A stretch of 64,000 nucleotides of DNA from Adiantum capillus-veneris (GCA_014529385.2 CM043942.1:21064991-21128990); one strand, 5' to 3'. Shown: positions 10,351-23,047, counted from the first letter of the stretch. The notes: generated by a model from the sequence alone, not told the origin. Numbers and translations are program-made.

Positions 10351-12000
10351 CACCATACCCATTGTACATAAGCAAGCTTTTGATAAGTCAATGAAGAGCT
10401 CTATTTTCGTGTACATGATTTTTGTTAAAGATTCTCAAAATTAACCTAATGTTTTAGCGAAATAAAATATAAACAATCAAAAGGAACTAGAGTTATCCAA
10501 TTTCCTCAAGGGATTCCAAGATGTTTTTATTGACAACATCCCTTGTGAGCTACCTCCCAAATGAGGGGATGACGACCATGCAATCGAACTTCTTCCTGGA
10601 AGCTCAACGCCTAATAAACCTCCTTATCGAGTTTCTCAAGCTCAACAAGAGGAGATAATGCGGCAAGTGCAGTTGGTTGAGAAAGGCATGGTTAGGCCTA
10701 TCTCGTCTCCATTTTGTTCACCGGTGTTATTAGTGCAAAAGAAAGATGGCACAGATCATATGTGTGTCGACTATAGAGTACTAAATAGGATCGCTATCAA
10801 GAATAGGTTTCCCGTTCCACAGGTAGAAGACCTATTTGATAAGCTACAGGGATTGACCTACTTCACTAGGATTGATCTAAAAAGTGGCTACCATCAAATA
10901 AGGATAGTTGATCAAGACATTGTAAAGTCCACATTTCGCACTACGTTTGGTCTTTATGAGTACATTGTCATGCCTTTTGGCTTAACCACTGCACCAGCCA
11001 CATTTAACCGCCTGATGGAGAAGCTATTCAGGCCTCAGCAAAGCTTTATTGGAGTGTTCTTTGATGATATAATCATTTACTCTAATTCATTAGACGAACA
11101 CAAGCAACACCTCCAGGTAAAATTTCAAGTTTTACGAGACAATAAACTTTATATTAATCAAGAGAAAAGTGAATTTTTCTTAAAAGAGATTCAATATTTA
11201 GGTCACATCATCTCTCAAGACGGCATCCAAATGGATCCATCAAAGTTAGAGGTAATAAAAGGATGGCCTAATCCAAGGAATCTACATGAACTAAGAAGCT
11301 TTATAGGTATGTGTGCATACTATCAACGCTTCATAGAAAAGTTCTCACAAACCGTGGGATCATTACATGACCTAACGAAGAAAAATGTTAGGTATATATG
11401 GTCCACCAAGGAGAACAATGCTTTCGAAAATCTTAAAGAGAACCTTATCTCTCAACCTGTGCTTACACTGCCGGATCTCTCAAAGCCATTTGAGGTCCAA
11501 TGCGATGCATGTGGTGATTGCCTTGGAGCTGTTTTGCTCCAAGAAGGGCATGCCATAGCCTACAAAAGTCGAAGGCTCGACCCTATTGAGCAAGCTCTAT
11601 GTATATATTAGAAAGAACTCTTAGCAGTTCTACATGCTCTAGACTCGTGGAAGCACTCTTTATTGGGGACTCCTTTCATTCTACGAACGACTCACCAAAG
11701 CCTTAAGTACTTCATGATGCAGACCAAGCTCTCCGACAAACAAATGAAGTGGGCAAATTTCCTTTCGCAATTCCATTTTCATATTGCTCACGTTGTTGGC
11801 AAGCATAATCAAGTAGCCGATACACTCTCAAGACGACCAAGAGTGAATGCAGTATCCATAGCAACTCACAATGATCTATCTTCTATGATAGATGAGTACG
11901 CTATCGATCCCGACTTTAAAGATGTAATTTCAACCCTTGCACTAGGGAAGAAAAGGGATAGAAACATACTTCTATTGGCCAAGAGTATGTTTTTAAATGT
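10351..12000 (+). pseudogene. Gypsy-D reverse transcriptase and RNase H
   Basis: The stretch resumes inside the protease/RT linker (FDKSMKSS, then [15 protein letters not shown]). The best-preserved RT of the window is at 10658-11611: MCVDYRVLNRI, RIDLKSGYHQIRI, MPFGLTTAPATFNRL, and catalytic FFDD at 11057-11068 in VFFDDIIIYS. Connection (LGHIISQDGIQMDP, FIGMCAYYQRFI) and RNase H start (VQCDACGDCLGAVLLQEG) follow. A TAG at 11609-11611 replaces one residue before KELLAVLHALDSWKH. RNase H continues at 11663 to QVADTLSRRPRVNA. Stops near 10430-10565 and at 11609 block translation. Confidence 0.92.
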
Positions 12001-13204
12001 GTGGTATGCCAAAAGACGAAGTTTGATAGAGGGAAGCAACCTGGATTGCTTCAACCTTTACCAATCCCTAATTTATCGTGGGAGAGCATATCCATGGATT
12101 TTATCTTTGGATTGCCCAAGTCTATCCATGGGAATACAATAATATGGACTATAGTAGACAAGTTTAGCAAACAAGCACATTTCATACCTGTCAAAAAGAC
12201 TATCAAGGCCCATCAAATGGCAACCCTCTTTATATCACAAATCTTTAAGTACCATGGCTTGCCAATGTCTATAGTGCTGAATAGAGATCCTAGAATGACC
12301 AGTAATTTCTAGAAGGGTCTCTTTGAGAATTTAGGTACAAGGCTAAACTTCTCTTCGGCCTATCACCCTTAAACGGATGGCCAAAGTGAAATAGCTACCT
12401 AGAAATTCTTGATCTACTAAAAGCTTATGTCATAGAAGTAGAACAAAAGTCCCAATGGGAGAAGTACTTACCTTTAGTGGACTATGCTTACAATAATACT
12501 CTACATACTTCCATGGGAAAAGCACCTTTTGAGGTGATAGAGGGAAGATCAAAAAGTTTTATGCTATTCAAGGTACATGGGAAGATCTTTGCTGCAGATG
12601 GATATAGCCAAAACCGACAAGAATCTATCCAAAAGATTAAGAATGCTATTTCCATCCTCAGCAAAGATTAAGAATGCTATTTCCATCCTCAGCAAAGGCA
12701 AAAGGCTGTTGCTGATAAGCACGAAGAGCTCTAGCCTTTAAACAAAATGATTGGGTCTTGCTTAAGTTTCCGAAGGCTCGATTAAGGCACACAATGGACA
12801 AGAATCCTACGGGACACCAAAAGTACTATGCTAAGTTAGCAAAAAGGTACTACGGTCCCTTTCAGATTCTTAGGCCAATCAATGAGATGACCTATCAACT
12901 CAAGTTTCCCAGCCATTGTCTCATACACAATGCTTTCCATGTGAGCCTACTAAAGCCTTACAAAGGAGAGCCACCTCAAGGAGCAACCATTGAAGACCCA
13001 CCGGAGATCAAGGAATAAGAAGAGGTGTTGCAGCCCGAGTCCATTCTCCGACATAAAGACAAGGTATTGAGAGGCGGTAAGACTATCCAACGATACCTTA
13101 TTGAGTTTAAAAATTATCCTTTTGAAGATGCTAGATGGATGCAAGGCATACAATCAAAGGATAACCTAAACCTTGTCACTGCTTACAATGATTCCCTAGA
13201 GTAA
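12001..13204 (+). pseudogene. Gypsy-D integrase and C-terminal chromodomain
   Basis: Most of the zinc finger is missing: the frame jumps from a spacer (ALGKKRDRN) to CVVCQKTKFDRGKQ. The core has SMDFIFGLPKSI (first Asp), [13 protein letters not shown] (second Asp, a variant of SDRD) and YHP-stop-TDGQSE (Glu). A 25-bp tandem duplication lies at about 12645-12694. The C-terminal GPF/Y-type segment (YYGPFQILRPINEMTYQL) and HVSLLKPYKGEPP follow. After one TAA at 13016-13018 the chromodomain reads VLQPESILRHKDKVL, then RYLIEFKNYPFEDARWMQ. Chromodomains of this class guide chromovirus integration to chromatin, so Gypsy-D is a chromovirus. Confidence 0.9.
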
Positions 13205-13540
13205 GCAAATGTAAGTACATATAAATAAACAAGGTTTTTGTCTTATAAGACTCTCTTTTTCTTTATTGTGCACAAATATTAATAAGTATGCATGCTTAGG
13301 ATCATGTTTTGTGGCGACGACGTCTCCAGAACACCAAGTAGAGCTTGTCACTCTACTATGGAAGATTCATACGGACTAATGTGCAGAAACGCTTGCGGCA
13401 CCTAAGGCTCTCAAGCACCAAATGGACTAGTCATCCACTCTAGAACGGTGTCGTAAGGTAAAATAGGGATCCTCTACCCACTAGCAAACGGACGAATGAC
13501 TAGGCTTTATCTTCTACCTCATATTCGAGGATGACTATGA

Positions 13541-13557
13541 TTTCAAGAGAGAGGTAA
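13541..13557 (+). other. Gypsy-D polypurine tract
   Basis: The purine-rich run TTTCAAGAGAGAGGTAA directly precedes the 3' LTR start TGTCATAAAA. It would prime plus-strand DNA synthesis. Gypsy-C has the same tract on the minus strand at 26690-26706. DNA at 13205-13540 between the stop and this tract holds no coding sequence. Confidence 0.7.
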
Positions 13558-15197
13558 TGTCATAAAAACTGATATCTAAATCTCCCAAATGATTTTCTCA
13601 TGTTAAAATGATCATTTAATATGGGGAAGTACCAGGGGAGTAAAAGATAGAATATTGGTAAGGCTGCCATACCGGTCTCTGCAGGGATCCCAAGGAGGGA
13701 AAATAGGGATCCAAAGGGGGACAGTGTGCAAAAGAGCAATGTGCTGCAATGGGGCTTAAAAGACCTAAGGTTCAACTCCATTAAAACTTCCCTAGGCTAC
13801 AATTCCTAAATTTAATTCAATTGTCCAATGGACAAAGTGGGGGAAGATTGGATGATTATGAGAAGAGTAAAAAGTCTTCCCACATCCCTAGGAAGGAGGA
13901 GGCGAGCCCTAATGATAGGGAATGAGAGAGAAACACACACTCCCAAGCTCTCCCCAAAGGGAAGAATGGACACATGGCAGGCTCCTAGCCTAGTTGCCCC
14001 CAACCTCCCCTCAAATCCTATTGGATGGCCATAGAGGTGGACCACTGAGAATTAGGCTAGAGTAAAATTAGTCTAATCAATCAAAAAATGCTTGATAGCA
14101 GAACCAATAGGAATTAAGCTCCCTAGAAGACTATTGGACAGTCTACCAAGGGGTCTAATGAGCATCCAGCAGCCCAATGGCTTGCTTGATTCCTATTGGC
14201 CAAAAGATTAAAAGGTCCAATAAGAGTTTAATTAAATTATTTAATTACCTAAAGCTCTCACAAAAGGGGAAAGGGGAACACTTGTCACAAGGCTATCAAT
14301 TATGCTTCTAATTTGTGATTAGCTAAGCTTTGCAGAAGTCAATGGGAAGCCAACAAGCGCAAAAACCAAGAGGGGTCGACCAAGTAGAGAGAGAGAGAGA
14401 GCTGGGATTTTTAGTATAACCAACTTTGCTATACACACACAACTCATGTGTTGAGCAAGAACTCCATCTCCTTCTCCAAGCATTGAGAAGTAGAGACCTA
14501 CACCAACAACTCTTGGCTATGGAATGCAAATCCAACCAAGATCCAAGCTTCAATGGCATGCTCATCTCCTTTACCATGCTAATTACTAAGCTAAGCTATG
14601 CTATAGAGTGCTTATGTGAGGAGAATACTTATTTCTTGTAAGCTACATCTTCTTCTTCTCAATCTTTCCTCATTCCCTCCTAGCTCTCACCATTTTTTAA
14701 GGTGTGTGAGGTCTTGGGACTGAGGCTAGGGACACTAGGTGTGTTTTTCAAGCATAACTTGGTGTATGAAGCTTCCATCTTCATTGCACCAAAACGAGTT
14801 TTGTCAAGGAACACAAAGATTGTATTGTACAAAAGTCTTCTTTGATGGGAGAAGCTATAATACAAAGCCTTTTTGGAGGGGGGATCGGCTCCATGTAAAT
14901 CCGGTCCTCGCCTGTTGTATTGTACAAAAGTCTCCTTTGATGGGAGAAGCTATAATACAAAGCCTTTTTGGAGGGGGGGCCGGCTCCATGTAAATCTGGT
15001 CCTCAATTATTGTCAATTGTTCTATTTCTCTCTCTTTTCAATTATTGTCTATCCCAAATTAGCTAGGTGTAAATTGCTATGTTGCTTTCTCAAACTAAGT
15101 ACTCTTTTTATGCTCATTAGGAACTTGTTCTTAATGGAATACTCACTATGTTATCAATTTCCACTACACACAAGTTACTAATGTATTAAATGTTACA
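13558..15197 (+). repeat. Gypsy-D 3' LTR
   Basis: A 1.64-kb LTR starting TGTCATAAAAAC and ending TTAAATGTTACA, the inverted partner of 8394-9925. It is longer than its partner largely because of a tandem duplication of about 93 bp near 14819-15004, in which the block with ATTGTACAAAAGTC...GGCTCCATGTAAATC occurs twice. It is followed by GTATT, one side of the target duplication, and then Copia-A gag. Confidence 0.88.
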
Positions 15198-15722
15198 GTA
15201 TTTGTGCCAGAGATAGAGTTACCTACAGCCATCACAAGGTTGTCCCAAATATCCGGCAAAGACAATAGCATAAGGAGATCTTGCACTTCGTCGTCAAAGT
15301 TGACCTTCATCGATCGAAGTTGACTTATGTTGTGTTCAAGTCATTTAAGTGTTCTGCAATCGAACCACTCTCTGCCATTTTTAGATTGAACAAGCGCTTC
15401 ATGAGAAATACCTTATTGGATACCAATGGTTTCTCGTAGAGGTTGTCAAGCGACTTCATCAAGTTCTCCATGGTCTTCATCTCCGAAACGTTGAAGGCCA
15501 CTATTGATGCCAAGCATAGCCGGATTTTTCCCAATGCCTTTCGGTCAAGGACAATCCAAAGTTCATCTGCCATCATTGCGGGCTTCTTTGCAAGACCACC
15601 TAGTGGCAAATAAAGCTCCTTTTGGTAGATGTAGTCTTCAATGTGCATCTTCTAGTATTGGTAGTTTTTGTCATTGAACTTCTCGATCTTGAGCTACGAG
15701 AAAACCTTGTTCTGATTCCAAT
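15198..15722 (-). pseudogene. Copia-A gag N-terminal part and leader
   Basis: The minus strand carries YIYQKELYLPLGGLAKKPAM, NVSEMKTMENLMKSLDNLYE and VFLMKRLFNLKMAESGS, clearly related to Copia-B gag. It runs to ...TCTGGCACAAATAC at 15198, where Gypsy-D interrupts. The gag start codon region and a degenerate primer site (TGGAATCAGAACAAGG instead of TGGTATCAGAGCAAGG) lie at 15700-15722, next to the LTR. A frameshift breaks the frame near 15330, so it is a pseudogene. Confidence 0.87.
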
Positions 15723-15792
15723 TGTTAGGAATAAAGACATATCTAAGTAGAGACTAGTGTGGTTTACTTCATGGAGAGAGATAATTTTCATA

Positions 15793-15829
<37 letters not shown>

Positions 15830-16543
15830 ACCATATAAGCGGTTCACCCAATGTGGGCTATGTCCATGGAAAAGAAACCACTCAATGGCTTTGCACTTCA
15901 AACTAGAAGTAGGTTACAAAGCATAATGGAACTCCTGCCTTGCTTCACTCACACCATGGACATAACCCAATGTGCGCTATGTCCATGGAAAAGCAAACAC
16001 TCAATGGCTTTGCACTTCAAACTAGAAGTAGGCTACAAAGCTTAATGGAACTCCCGTCTTGCTTCACTCGCACCACCTCACACACACCTTGCTTCATCAA
16101 CTCCACGATCCGTTATGTGTGTAGAAGAGGCCTCCTTTTATAGGCCACAATGGGATGCCCTCTCTCATGAGAGACAATCATGTGTGGCCATCCTTGTATA
16201 GAGAAATCCAAGTAGAACTCCTCCATGTGCCCATGTGTAGCCGCCCTTGAGTAGACAAGTCCGCTTAGAAATCAGTCATTCACCCATGTGTAGCCGTAGA
16301 CAAATCCGCCTCCAACTCGTCCACCGACCATTGAATCCAGCAACCGGTCAAAGACTTTTGACTATTGGCCACCGGCCAACCAACCGCCGTTTTTCGATCA
16401 ATTTTCGGCCATCGTCTGGCCACAATATTTTGACGAAAAAGAATATTTTGATCAGATGTGAATTTTTTGTTTTTCGACGAGTGATTTTCTCACGCGCGAC
16501 GGATTCTCCTCATAATGGGGGCCCTACAAATGTGCATTTGTAA
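15723..16543 (-). repeat. Copia-A 5' LTR, main part
   Basis: Reverse complement of the Copia-B LTR type. The low end TGTTAGGAATAAAG matches the LTR 3' end. It contains (AG)n at 15792-15828, a TATAAAA box (minus) near 16136-16142 and the ATAATGGGGGCC segment near the break at 16543. A tandem duplication of about 119 bp occupies 15849-16086. Its first 53 bp are displaced to 33753-33805 by insertion of Gypsy-C. Confidence 0.85.
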
Positions 16544-18019
16544 TGGCATTCGCCTTCTAACTTGAGTTGGAACGTCAAGTTAGAACGGAAAGTGAATAAC
16601 ATATTGAGCATTCCTTTGTGTGTAGATGTAGAATGAGGAAGAGAGTGCTTGGATGGAGAGAGAAACACTAACACATTACTTCATTAACATGGCCTGAACA
16701 ATACTTGTAAAAGAGAGTGAGAGTTTAGAGAAATTGACATCAATAGAGGACCGGATTAGTTGGAGCTGATCCCCCCTCCAATAGGCATTTGTATTATAGA
16801 TTCTTCCATGACGGAAGACTTGTTTACAATAGAACTTATTGTGTTCCTTGAGACCTTCTTGATGAGGTGAAGAGGCAAGCTTCACTCACCAAGCATTAGC
16901 ATAACAACAAGAAAAAACATAACTAGCATGAACTTTAAAAACACCCAGCCTCAATCCCAAGACCTCAAACATCATGAAAGGTGAGGAGAGCTGGAAGGGA
17001 GTGAGGAAGAAGAGAGAAGTAGAAGCAGCTCTACTAGAAAGCAATACCCCCTTGCACATAATCACTCATAGCTCTTGTAGCATAGCTTAGCATAGTGATA
17101 ATGGAGATTAGAGAGATTGATAAGTAAGCATAAGCATTTTCTTGTGTGGATTTACACTCATAGCCAAGAGCTTGTTGTAGTAGGCACTCAACTTCTCAAG
17201 CTTGGAGAAGGAGATGGAGTTCTTGCTTCACAAGAGTGTGTGAAGAGAAGAATGAGAGAGGGAGAGGGCTTGTGGGAGGCTCAAAAACGAGAGAGAGAGA
17301 GAGAGAGAGGTAGCTTGGCCGACCCCCTTTCTTAGGCTTCCCTTGAAGCTCATTGGGCCATGTAGCCCTCTAGCCAATGAGAGCTTGGCTCCCTTTGGGA
17401 CAAGGTGTGTAGCCTCTTGACAAGTGCCCTTCTTTCCCTCTTGTGAGGTTAAGCTAGCACCCCCCTTGCTTAAGCACAGCCTCTACTTGCTTGAGCAGTG
17501 TGCCTCTACACCTGACATGTGGCCCTTTCCTCTCATGAGAGTATGGGCCCTTGGTGAGGTGTACACACACTACCTACCTCCCTCCTTTGTAGGGCTCGCC
17601 CCCTCCTTTGTAGCTAGTTCTTTGAACTTGGTAAGCAGGCAAGCCCCCCTACTTAGGCACAGCCCCTGCTTAAGCAAGATGCCCCCTTGCCTGCTTGGAC
17701 ATTAATTGACTAAAGTTAAAAATTAAAGACTATTTCTTAAGGCTTTTAACACTTACCTTTGGAGGCTTTAATGAAGACAACCCCAAGGTCTTTTAGAGCT
17801 TCATTAAGTGCACCTTGTTCTTTGTTAAGATACCTCCATTATGGACCCTTAGTGAGATGCAGTCATCTCTCCCCTTGGTCCCATGGTGAGGTGAGCTTAA
17901 AGCACTTATGGCACCTAGCTCTTGGTAGACCATCTTCCTTTGGTAGACTATCTCCCTTTTGGCCTCTAGTTAGAGATAACGTTATCTCTCATTTAGGTCT
18001 ATGGTTGAGATATGTCTAC
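16544..18019 (-). repeat. Gypsy-C 3' LTR, larger part
   Basis: It matches 32152-33640 along its length (GAGTTGGA..GGAAAGTGAATAACA, the GAGAGAGA run, CTTGGCCGACCCCC, ATATGTCTAC). It begins TGGCATTCGCC and ends at the target TCTAC (18015-18019), where Copia-B entered. The (GA)n run here (17291-17308) is much shorter than in the other LTR (32896-32944). Confidence 0.9.
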
Positions 18020-18732
18020 TGTTAAGTATGGAGCTTGATTTACCCTTTGTAATTTTCTGTGGTAAAAGCGCACATTTGTAAGGCCCCCATTATGAGGAGA
18101 AGCCATTGTGCGTGAAGGAAAGTCACTCGCCGGAAACCAAAATTTTCACGGCCAAAGATCACGGAATATTCCTTTTCGCCAGAATATTATGGCCGGACGG
18201 CGGCCGGAAAGTGGTCTGAAAACAACCGGTCAGTTGACCGGTGGCCGGTGGTCGGAAGTCAATGGCCGGTGGGCCGGTGGCCGAATTCAAAAGCGGACTT
18301 GTTTTCTCAAGGGCGGCCACACATGGGCGGATTGAAGGGTCCGATTTGGACTTATCTACACAAGGGCTGCTACACATGGCTGCCTCTCATGAGAGAGGAC
18401 AACCCTTTTGGCCTATAAAAGGAGGCCATTTCTACACACATTTCATGGTGTGAAGTTGATGCAACAAGGTGAGTGTGAGGTGGTGAGAGTGAAGCAAGGC
18501 GGGAGCTCCATTAAGGGTATAATCCCTTTGTAAACTACTTCTTGTTTTGAAGTACTAAAGCCATTGAGTGACTGCTTTCCCGTGGATGTCGCCCACATTG
18601 GGTGAACCACGTATATCGTGTGTACTCTCTCTCTCTCTCTCTCTACTCTATAATCTCTTGTGTGTGAAATCTATCTCTCTCCATTAAATAATCTACTCAA
18701 ATATCTATTTAGCTACGTCATATTTCCTAACA
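18020..18732 (+). repeat. Copia-B 5' LTR
   Basis: A 713-bp LTR, TG...CA. A TATAAAA box at 18414-18420 (in GCCTATAAAAGGAGG) probably marks the promoter. A (CT)n run lies at 18627-18644. Compared with the 3' LTR it lacks an insert of about 45 bp and has a shorter CT run. Confidence 0.9.
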
Positions 18733-18737
18733 ACGAC

Positions 18738-18749
18738 TGGTATCAGAGC
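18738..18749 (+). other. Copia-B primer-binding site
   Basis: TGGTATCAGAGC lies 5 bp after the LTR end and is complementary to the 3' end of plant initiator tRNA-Met, the usual primer of plant copia elements. Confidence 0.85.
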
Positions 18750-18808
18750 AAGGTTTGCTCGTAGCTAAGTTATCTCAAGGAAAGGATTCCTTGAATTGAG
18801 TGGGAATT

Positions 18809-19372
18809 ATGGCAGAGGAAGGGAAGCTCAAGATTGAGAAGTTCAACGGCAAAAACTACCAACATTGGAAGATGGAGATTGAAGATTATCTCTACCAGAA
18901 AGACCTCTATTTGCCACTAGGCGGTCTTGCGAAGAAGCCCGCAACAATGACAGATGAAGCATGGATTGTCCTTGATCAAAATGCATTGGGAACAATCCGG
19001 TTAAGCTTGGCGTCAACGGTGGCCTTCAATGTTTCGGAGATGAAGACCACGGAGGACTTGATGAAGTCACTTGACGACTTCTACGAGAAACCATCGGCAT
19101 CCAATAAGGTATTTCTTATGATGCGCTTGTTCAATCTAAAGATGGCAGAGAATGGTTCAGTTGCAGAACACCTAAATGACTTTAACACAAACATAAATAA
19201 ACTTCGATCATTGAAAATCAATTTTGATGACGAAGTGCGAGCTCTCCTTATACTATCAACTCTACCGGATAGTTGGGACAGCCTTGTGATGGCTGTAAGT
19301 AATTCTATCTCTGGTACAAATACTCTTAAGTTTGATGATGTTGTGGGTGTTCTCCTAAGCGAGGAAATGTGA
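18809..19372 (+). pseudogene. Copia-B gag, N-terminal 187 codons
   Basis: The ATG at 18809 opens MAEEGKLKIEKFNGKNYQHW, the usual plant copia gag start, 60 bp after the primer site. The capsid-like (UBN2-type) region includes YLYQKDLYLPLGG, SEMKTTEDLMKSLDDFYE and LFNLKMAENGSVAEHLNDFN. A TGA at 19370-19372 ends the frame prematurely where Copia-A continues (EEVRRRS). The same frame resumes and carries the basic region and knuckle in the next entry. It is a pseudogene through this nonsense change. Confidence 0.9.
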
Positions 19373-21054
19373 AGGAGAAGTACGGGAGAATCATCAAGTG
19401 TTACACTATCAGTGGAAACAAGAGGAAGGCCTAAGGAGAGGTTCAAAACCCAAAAGGGTCGTGATCGCTCAAGACAAAGCAAGTCACGTACAAAGTCAGT
19501 TCTTGAATGTTGGAACTGTGGCAAGAAGGATTGCTGGTCCAAGCAGAAGAAGGAGAGTGAGTCTCAAGACAACAAGCCAACATCGGAGGCGAATGTGGCA
19601 GGTAAAGTAGAGCAAGATGCTCTAATTCTCTCAGTGGACAATGTGTCTAATTCCTAGATAGTAGATTCTGGGGCTTCATTCCATCCGACACCACACAAGC
19701 AACATTTCCAAGATTACACCAAAGGTAATTTTGGGTATGTATACTTGGGAGATGATGAAGCTTGTGAGATTGTCGGCAAAGGTACAGTTTCTCTCAAAAA
19801 TGCTAACGGAAATGAATGGAAGCTTTAAGATGTTAGGCATGTTCCTTCTCTTCGCAAAAATTTGATCTCTACAGGACAATTGGACGAGGAAAGTCACAAC
19901 ATTACATTCGGAAACAAACGGTGGAAGATCTCAAAGGGATCTTTGGTGGTTGCCAAGGGAAAAAGGTCGGTACACTTTACTTGTGTACTATCAGCACGCA
20001 ACCTTCAGCTTGTGCAGCAACTACAGAAGTTGACAGTACGGTGTGGCACTACCGGCTTGTGCATATGAGTGCCAAAGGAATGCAAATCCTTCAAACGAAG
20101 AAGCTTCTACCAGGTTTGAAAGAAGTGGACTTAGAGTTTTGTGAAGATTGTGTTTATGGTAAACAAAAGAGGGTAAAATTTCAAAAATCAGGAAATGAAA
20201 GAAAAAATAAAAAACTTGAGTTGGTTCATTCTGATGTTTGGGGTCCTACAAGTACACCATCACTTGGTGGCTCATTGTATTATGTAACATTCATAGACGA
20301 TGCGACTAGAAAAACATGGGTTTATGTCATGAAGAATAAGTCCGATGTGTTTTTCATATTTCAAAGATGGAAAGCGTTTGTGGAGAATGAAACAGGTACC
20401 AAGGTTAAATGCCTCACGTCCGACAATGGAGGAGAATATTGCAGCCCAGATTTTGAAAGCTTTTGTGCTAGCAATGGCATTCGGAGGTAAAGAACAACCC
20501 CAAGGACACCTCAACAAAATGGGATTTCGAAAAAGATGAACATGACAATCATGGAGCGAGCACGAAGCTTGCGGCTACATGCAGGCCTATCGCTTGAGCT
20601 TTGGGCAGAAGCTATAAGTACGTCTGTGTACTTAATCAATCGGTCACCCTCAACGGCATTGGATGGGGGAGTTTCAGAAGAGGCATGGACAGGTAAACCG
20701 GTGAATTATGCATTTCTCAAAGTGTTTGGGTGTGAGGCTTTCATGCACATAGATAGAAGCCTAAGATCAAAGCTAGATGCAAAGTCCAAAAAGTGTTTCT
20801 CCATTGGCTATGGAGAAGGTGACTTTGGGTATCGCCTATGGAATCCTGAAGATGGTAAAATCTTAAGGAGTAGGGATGTAATTTTAACGAACAAAATATG
20901 TACAAAGATTACTTGGAAAGAAAACAAACAAAAGAAACAGGTGATGAGTACATGGAGATTGAGGACGGTGAAGACTCAAGAACTGCAAACGATGACAATG
21001 TGCAACAACATCAACCAAATGAACAGCCTCAACCTATTCTCTGAAGATCTATTG
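19373..21054 (+). pseudogene. Copia-B knuckle, protease, integrase
   Basis: GRPKERFKTQKGRDRS leads to a damaged knuckle (CWNCGKKDCWSKQKK, lacking the His segment). Protease follows at about 19660 (IVDSGASFHPTP) after a TAG. A pre-integrase HxxH-like region (VWHYRLVHMSAKGMQ) and integrase core follow: LELVHSDVWGP, FIDDATRKTWVY, CLTSDNGGEYCS, PQQNGISKKMN. A TAA sits at 20488-20490. The expected catalytic Glu codon (20530-20532) is AAA (Lys). The C-terminal part (YLINRSPSTALDGGV, FGCEAFMHI) runs to about 21050, where element E interrupts. Confidence 0.92.
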
Positions 21055-22105
21055 TAATAGGACTAGATTTTGAAGTTCTTAAAGTCGAAAAGAATGTAGT
21101 AGGCCATATCTTTCGTTTAGCACGATTTGAAAGATTGTTGAATAGTCTATTAGATAGAGCTTATCTAAATGAGTTTAAGATATTAAAAGAGAAAATCTCT
21201 TCTTTTTAAATAATACACTAAAGATATCTTTCATAAAGATTAATGAATAACAGATAGTCTGTCTATGAACAGTATAATAAAAACGTAGTTAGAATTGGAA
21301 TTTTTATCAATACCAATGATTTATATTTATATGTTTTAGCTTAAAATGCATGGGTAGGGTTAAAATAAGTTGAAAAAGTAGTGGAGATCCAAAAATAGAG
21401 GTTTTATGAATCGCGATCTAAAAGTTGTGTTTTCAACTAAATAAAGACGGTTTTTGCAATTCTGTCCACGTTGCCTTGTAGACCACACCTGTTCCCGTCG
21501 TTTTGAGTACCTGAAAGTCTATATTCTGAGTTTGTTTAACAAAGTTATGATAGAAAGAAATTGTCAGCAGCAGCAGACATCATAACAACCTACAAACAGC
21601 AAACAGGCTAGCTTACAAACAAATATACACAGGTAATATCTCTTTTGTTTGATCCAATCAAGAAGTGATTATACTCTTTTATGATGGTACAAAATGATGT
21701 TTTGAATTTGATTACCATGTTGATTTGGTTGCACGAGTATGTTCTTTTGGCTATTTTGTAGACGATGCAGGGTGTCATGATATTGGGATTGTGATCGTGT
21801 TGCGATTTTGATTATGATCGTTGTTGCCATCAAGAGATTGAGATTGAGAGTGTGATTATGATTGAGATTGAGAGTGAGAGTGTGATTGAGATTGAGATTG
21901 TGCACAACATTGAGATTGAGAGTGAGAGTGAGAGTGTGATTGAGATAGCTCGGAGGTGGTCGGGAGGTTATGAAACGAGCTATGCTCTTCTTGTAATGAT
22001 TACTTTGTATCCATACAGACTCTTTATTTCCATCTATTTACTCTATGTACTCTATATATTCTTTGTTCATTATCAATGTATTTCGCTCTCGCGTGTCGCA
22101 TCACA
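21055..22105 (+). repeat. E 5' LTR
   Basis: A 1051-bp LTR. Its 3' third holds an imperfect GAGATTGAGAGTGAGAGTGTG repeat block (21836-21945), followed by a TATATATTC-like segment near 22050 and the end GTGTCGCATCACA. Confidence 0.85.
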
Positions 22106-23047
22106 AGTGGTATCAGAGCGGTTTCAATCCTGCGGGTAGTGATGGAACCATATCAGTTGTGATTGAGGAAACAAGAGGAGATTATTCGATGGTTCAATGA
22201 AGATCTTAACAGATATAAGAAAGTGGATAAAGGAAAGAGAATAGTTAGTGCAAGAAGACAAAGTGGAGGAGAAGATGGAAGTTAAACATGCAAACGGTCC
22301 ATCGCCGTCTCCAAGAGATGAAGGATCAAAGAAGAAGAAATGAAAGAGGAGCGATGATCAAGACGATGACGATGCGGGAGAAGCTGCAAGATCAATCAAG
22401 TTTCAAGAAGAGTAAGGCCACCAGACTTTCAAATGCACGAACAAAGCCATTGATAAGGAAATATGTATGAAGATGGTTGAATTGGAGACTATTGACAACA
22501 CGGATGATAAAGGTAAGTCATCTAACCATTCCTTATGATGCTTTATGTATTTGATGCATCATTTGAAAGCTTCTATGATCAAAGTCATGCATAAAATTTA
22601 AGATTTGAAATTGAATTTTTTAATTGATTCGAGTAGTACACATTGATTCTTGTCCTCTAATCTGGCTAAGAAATTAAACCTGAAATTAAACTGAGAAATC
22701 AAGAGAGATGGTTGAGAAGAAATTTTGTTTACATAAGGATTATTTGTATTATCATGATTGCTTGTGTGTGTTTGTAAATTCCTCTTTGAAATATCAAATT
22801 TTGTGAGAATGCCAATGAAATATATTTATTTAGATAATCTTGTTCTAAAGAAAAAATATGAAGGAAAAAAACTAGAAACCAATTTGATTGTATAGTTAGA
22901 CAGCTTAGAAGTAGGATTCTTCTTGAAATTTTCGTTAAATGAAATGTATCACGTAAAAGATGCCTCTTACATTGAATTTGATGTTTTATATGTTGAAAAT
23001 CCCTCTTTTCAACTCCGAGGACAGAGTTAATTTTGATGAGGGGAGAA
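22106..23047 (+). other. E internal region, no supported gene
   Basis: It contains the primer site at 22108-22119, a short ATG frame (MEPYQL, then a stop and KQEEIIRWFNEDLNRYKK) and small frames with a few Cys (TFKCTNKAIDKEIC near 22430) that may be a gag remnant. None is long enough to call. The polypurine tract is at 23037-23047. Confidence 0.6.

Noticed and set aside
8394-15197. The inverted LTR pair looked like a foldback element or giant inverted-repeat transposon
   Set aside because: The termini are ordinary gypsy LTRs with a copia-side target duplication, and a 4.4-kb inversion explains the orientation.
18800-18808. Upstream GTG start for Copia-B gag
   Set aside because: The conserved plant copia start is MAEEGKL at the ATG at 18809; GTG initiation is not expected here.
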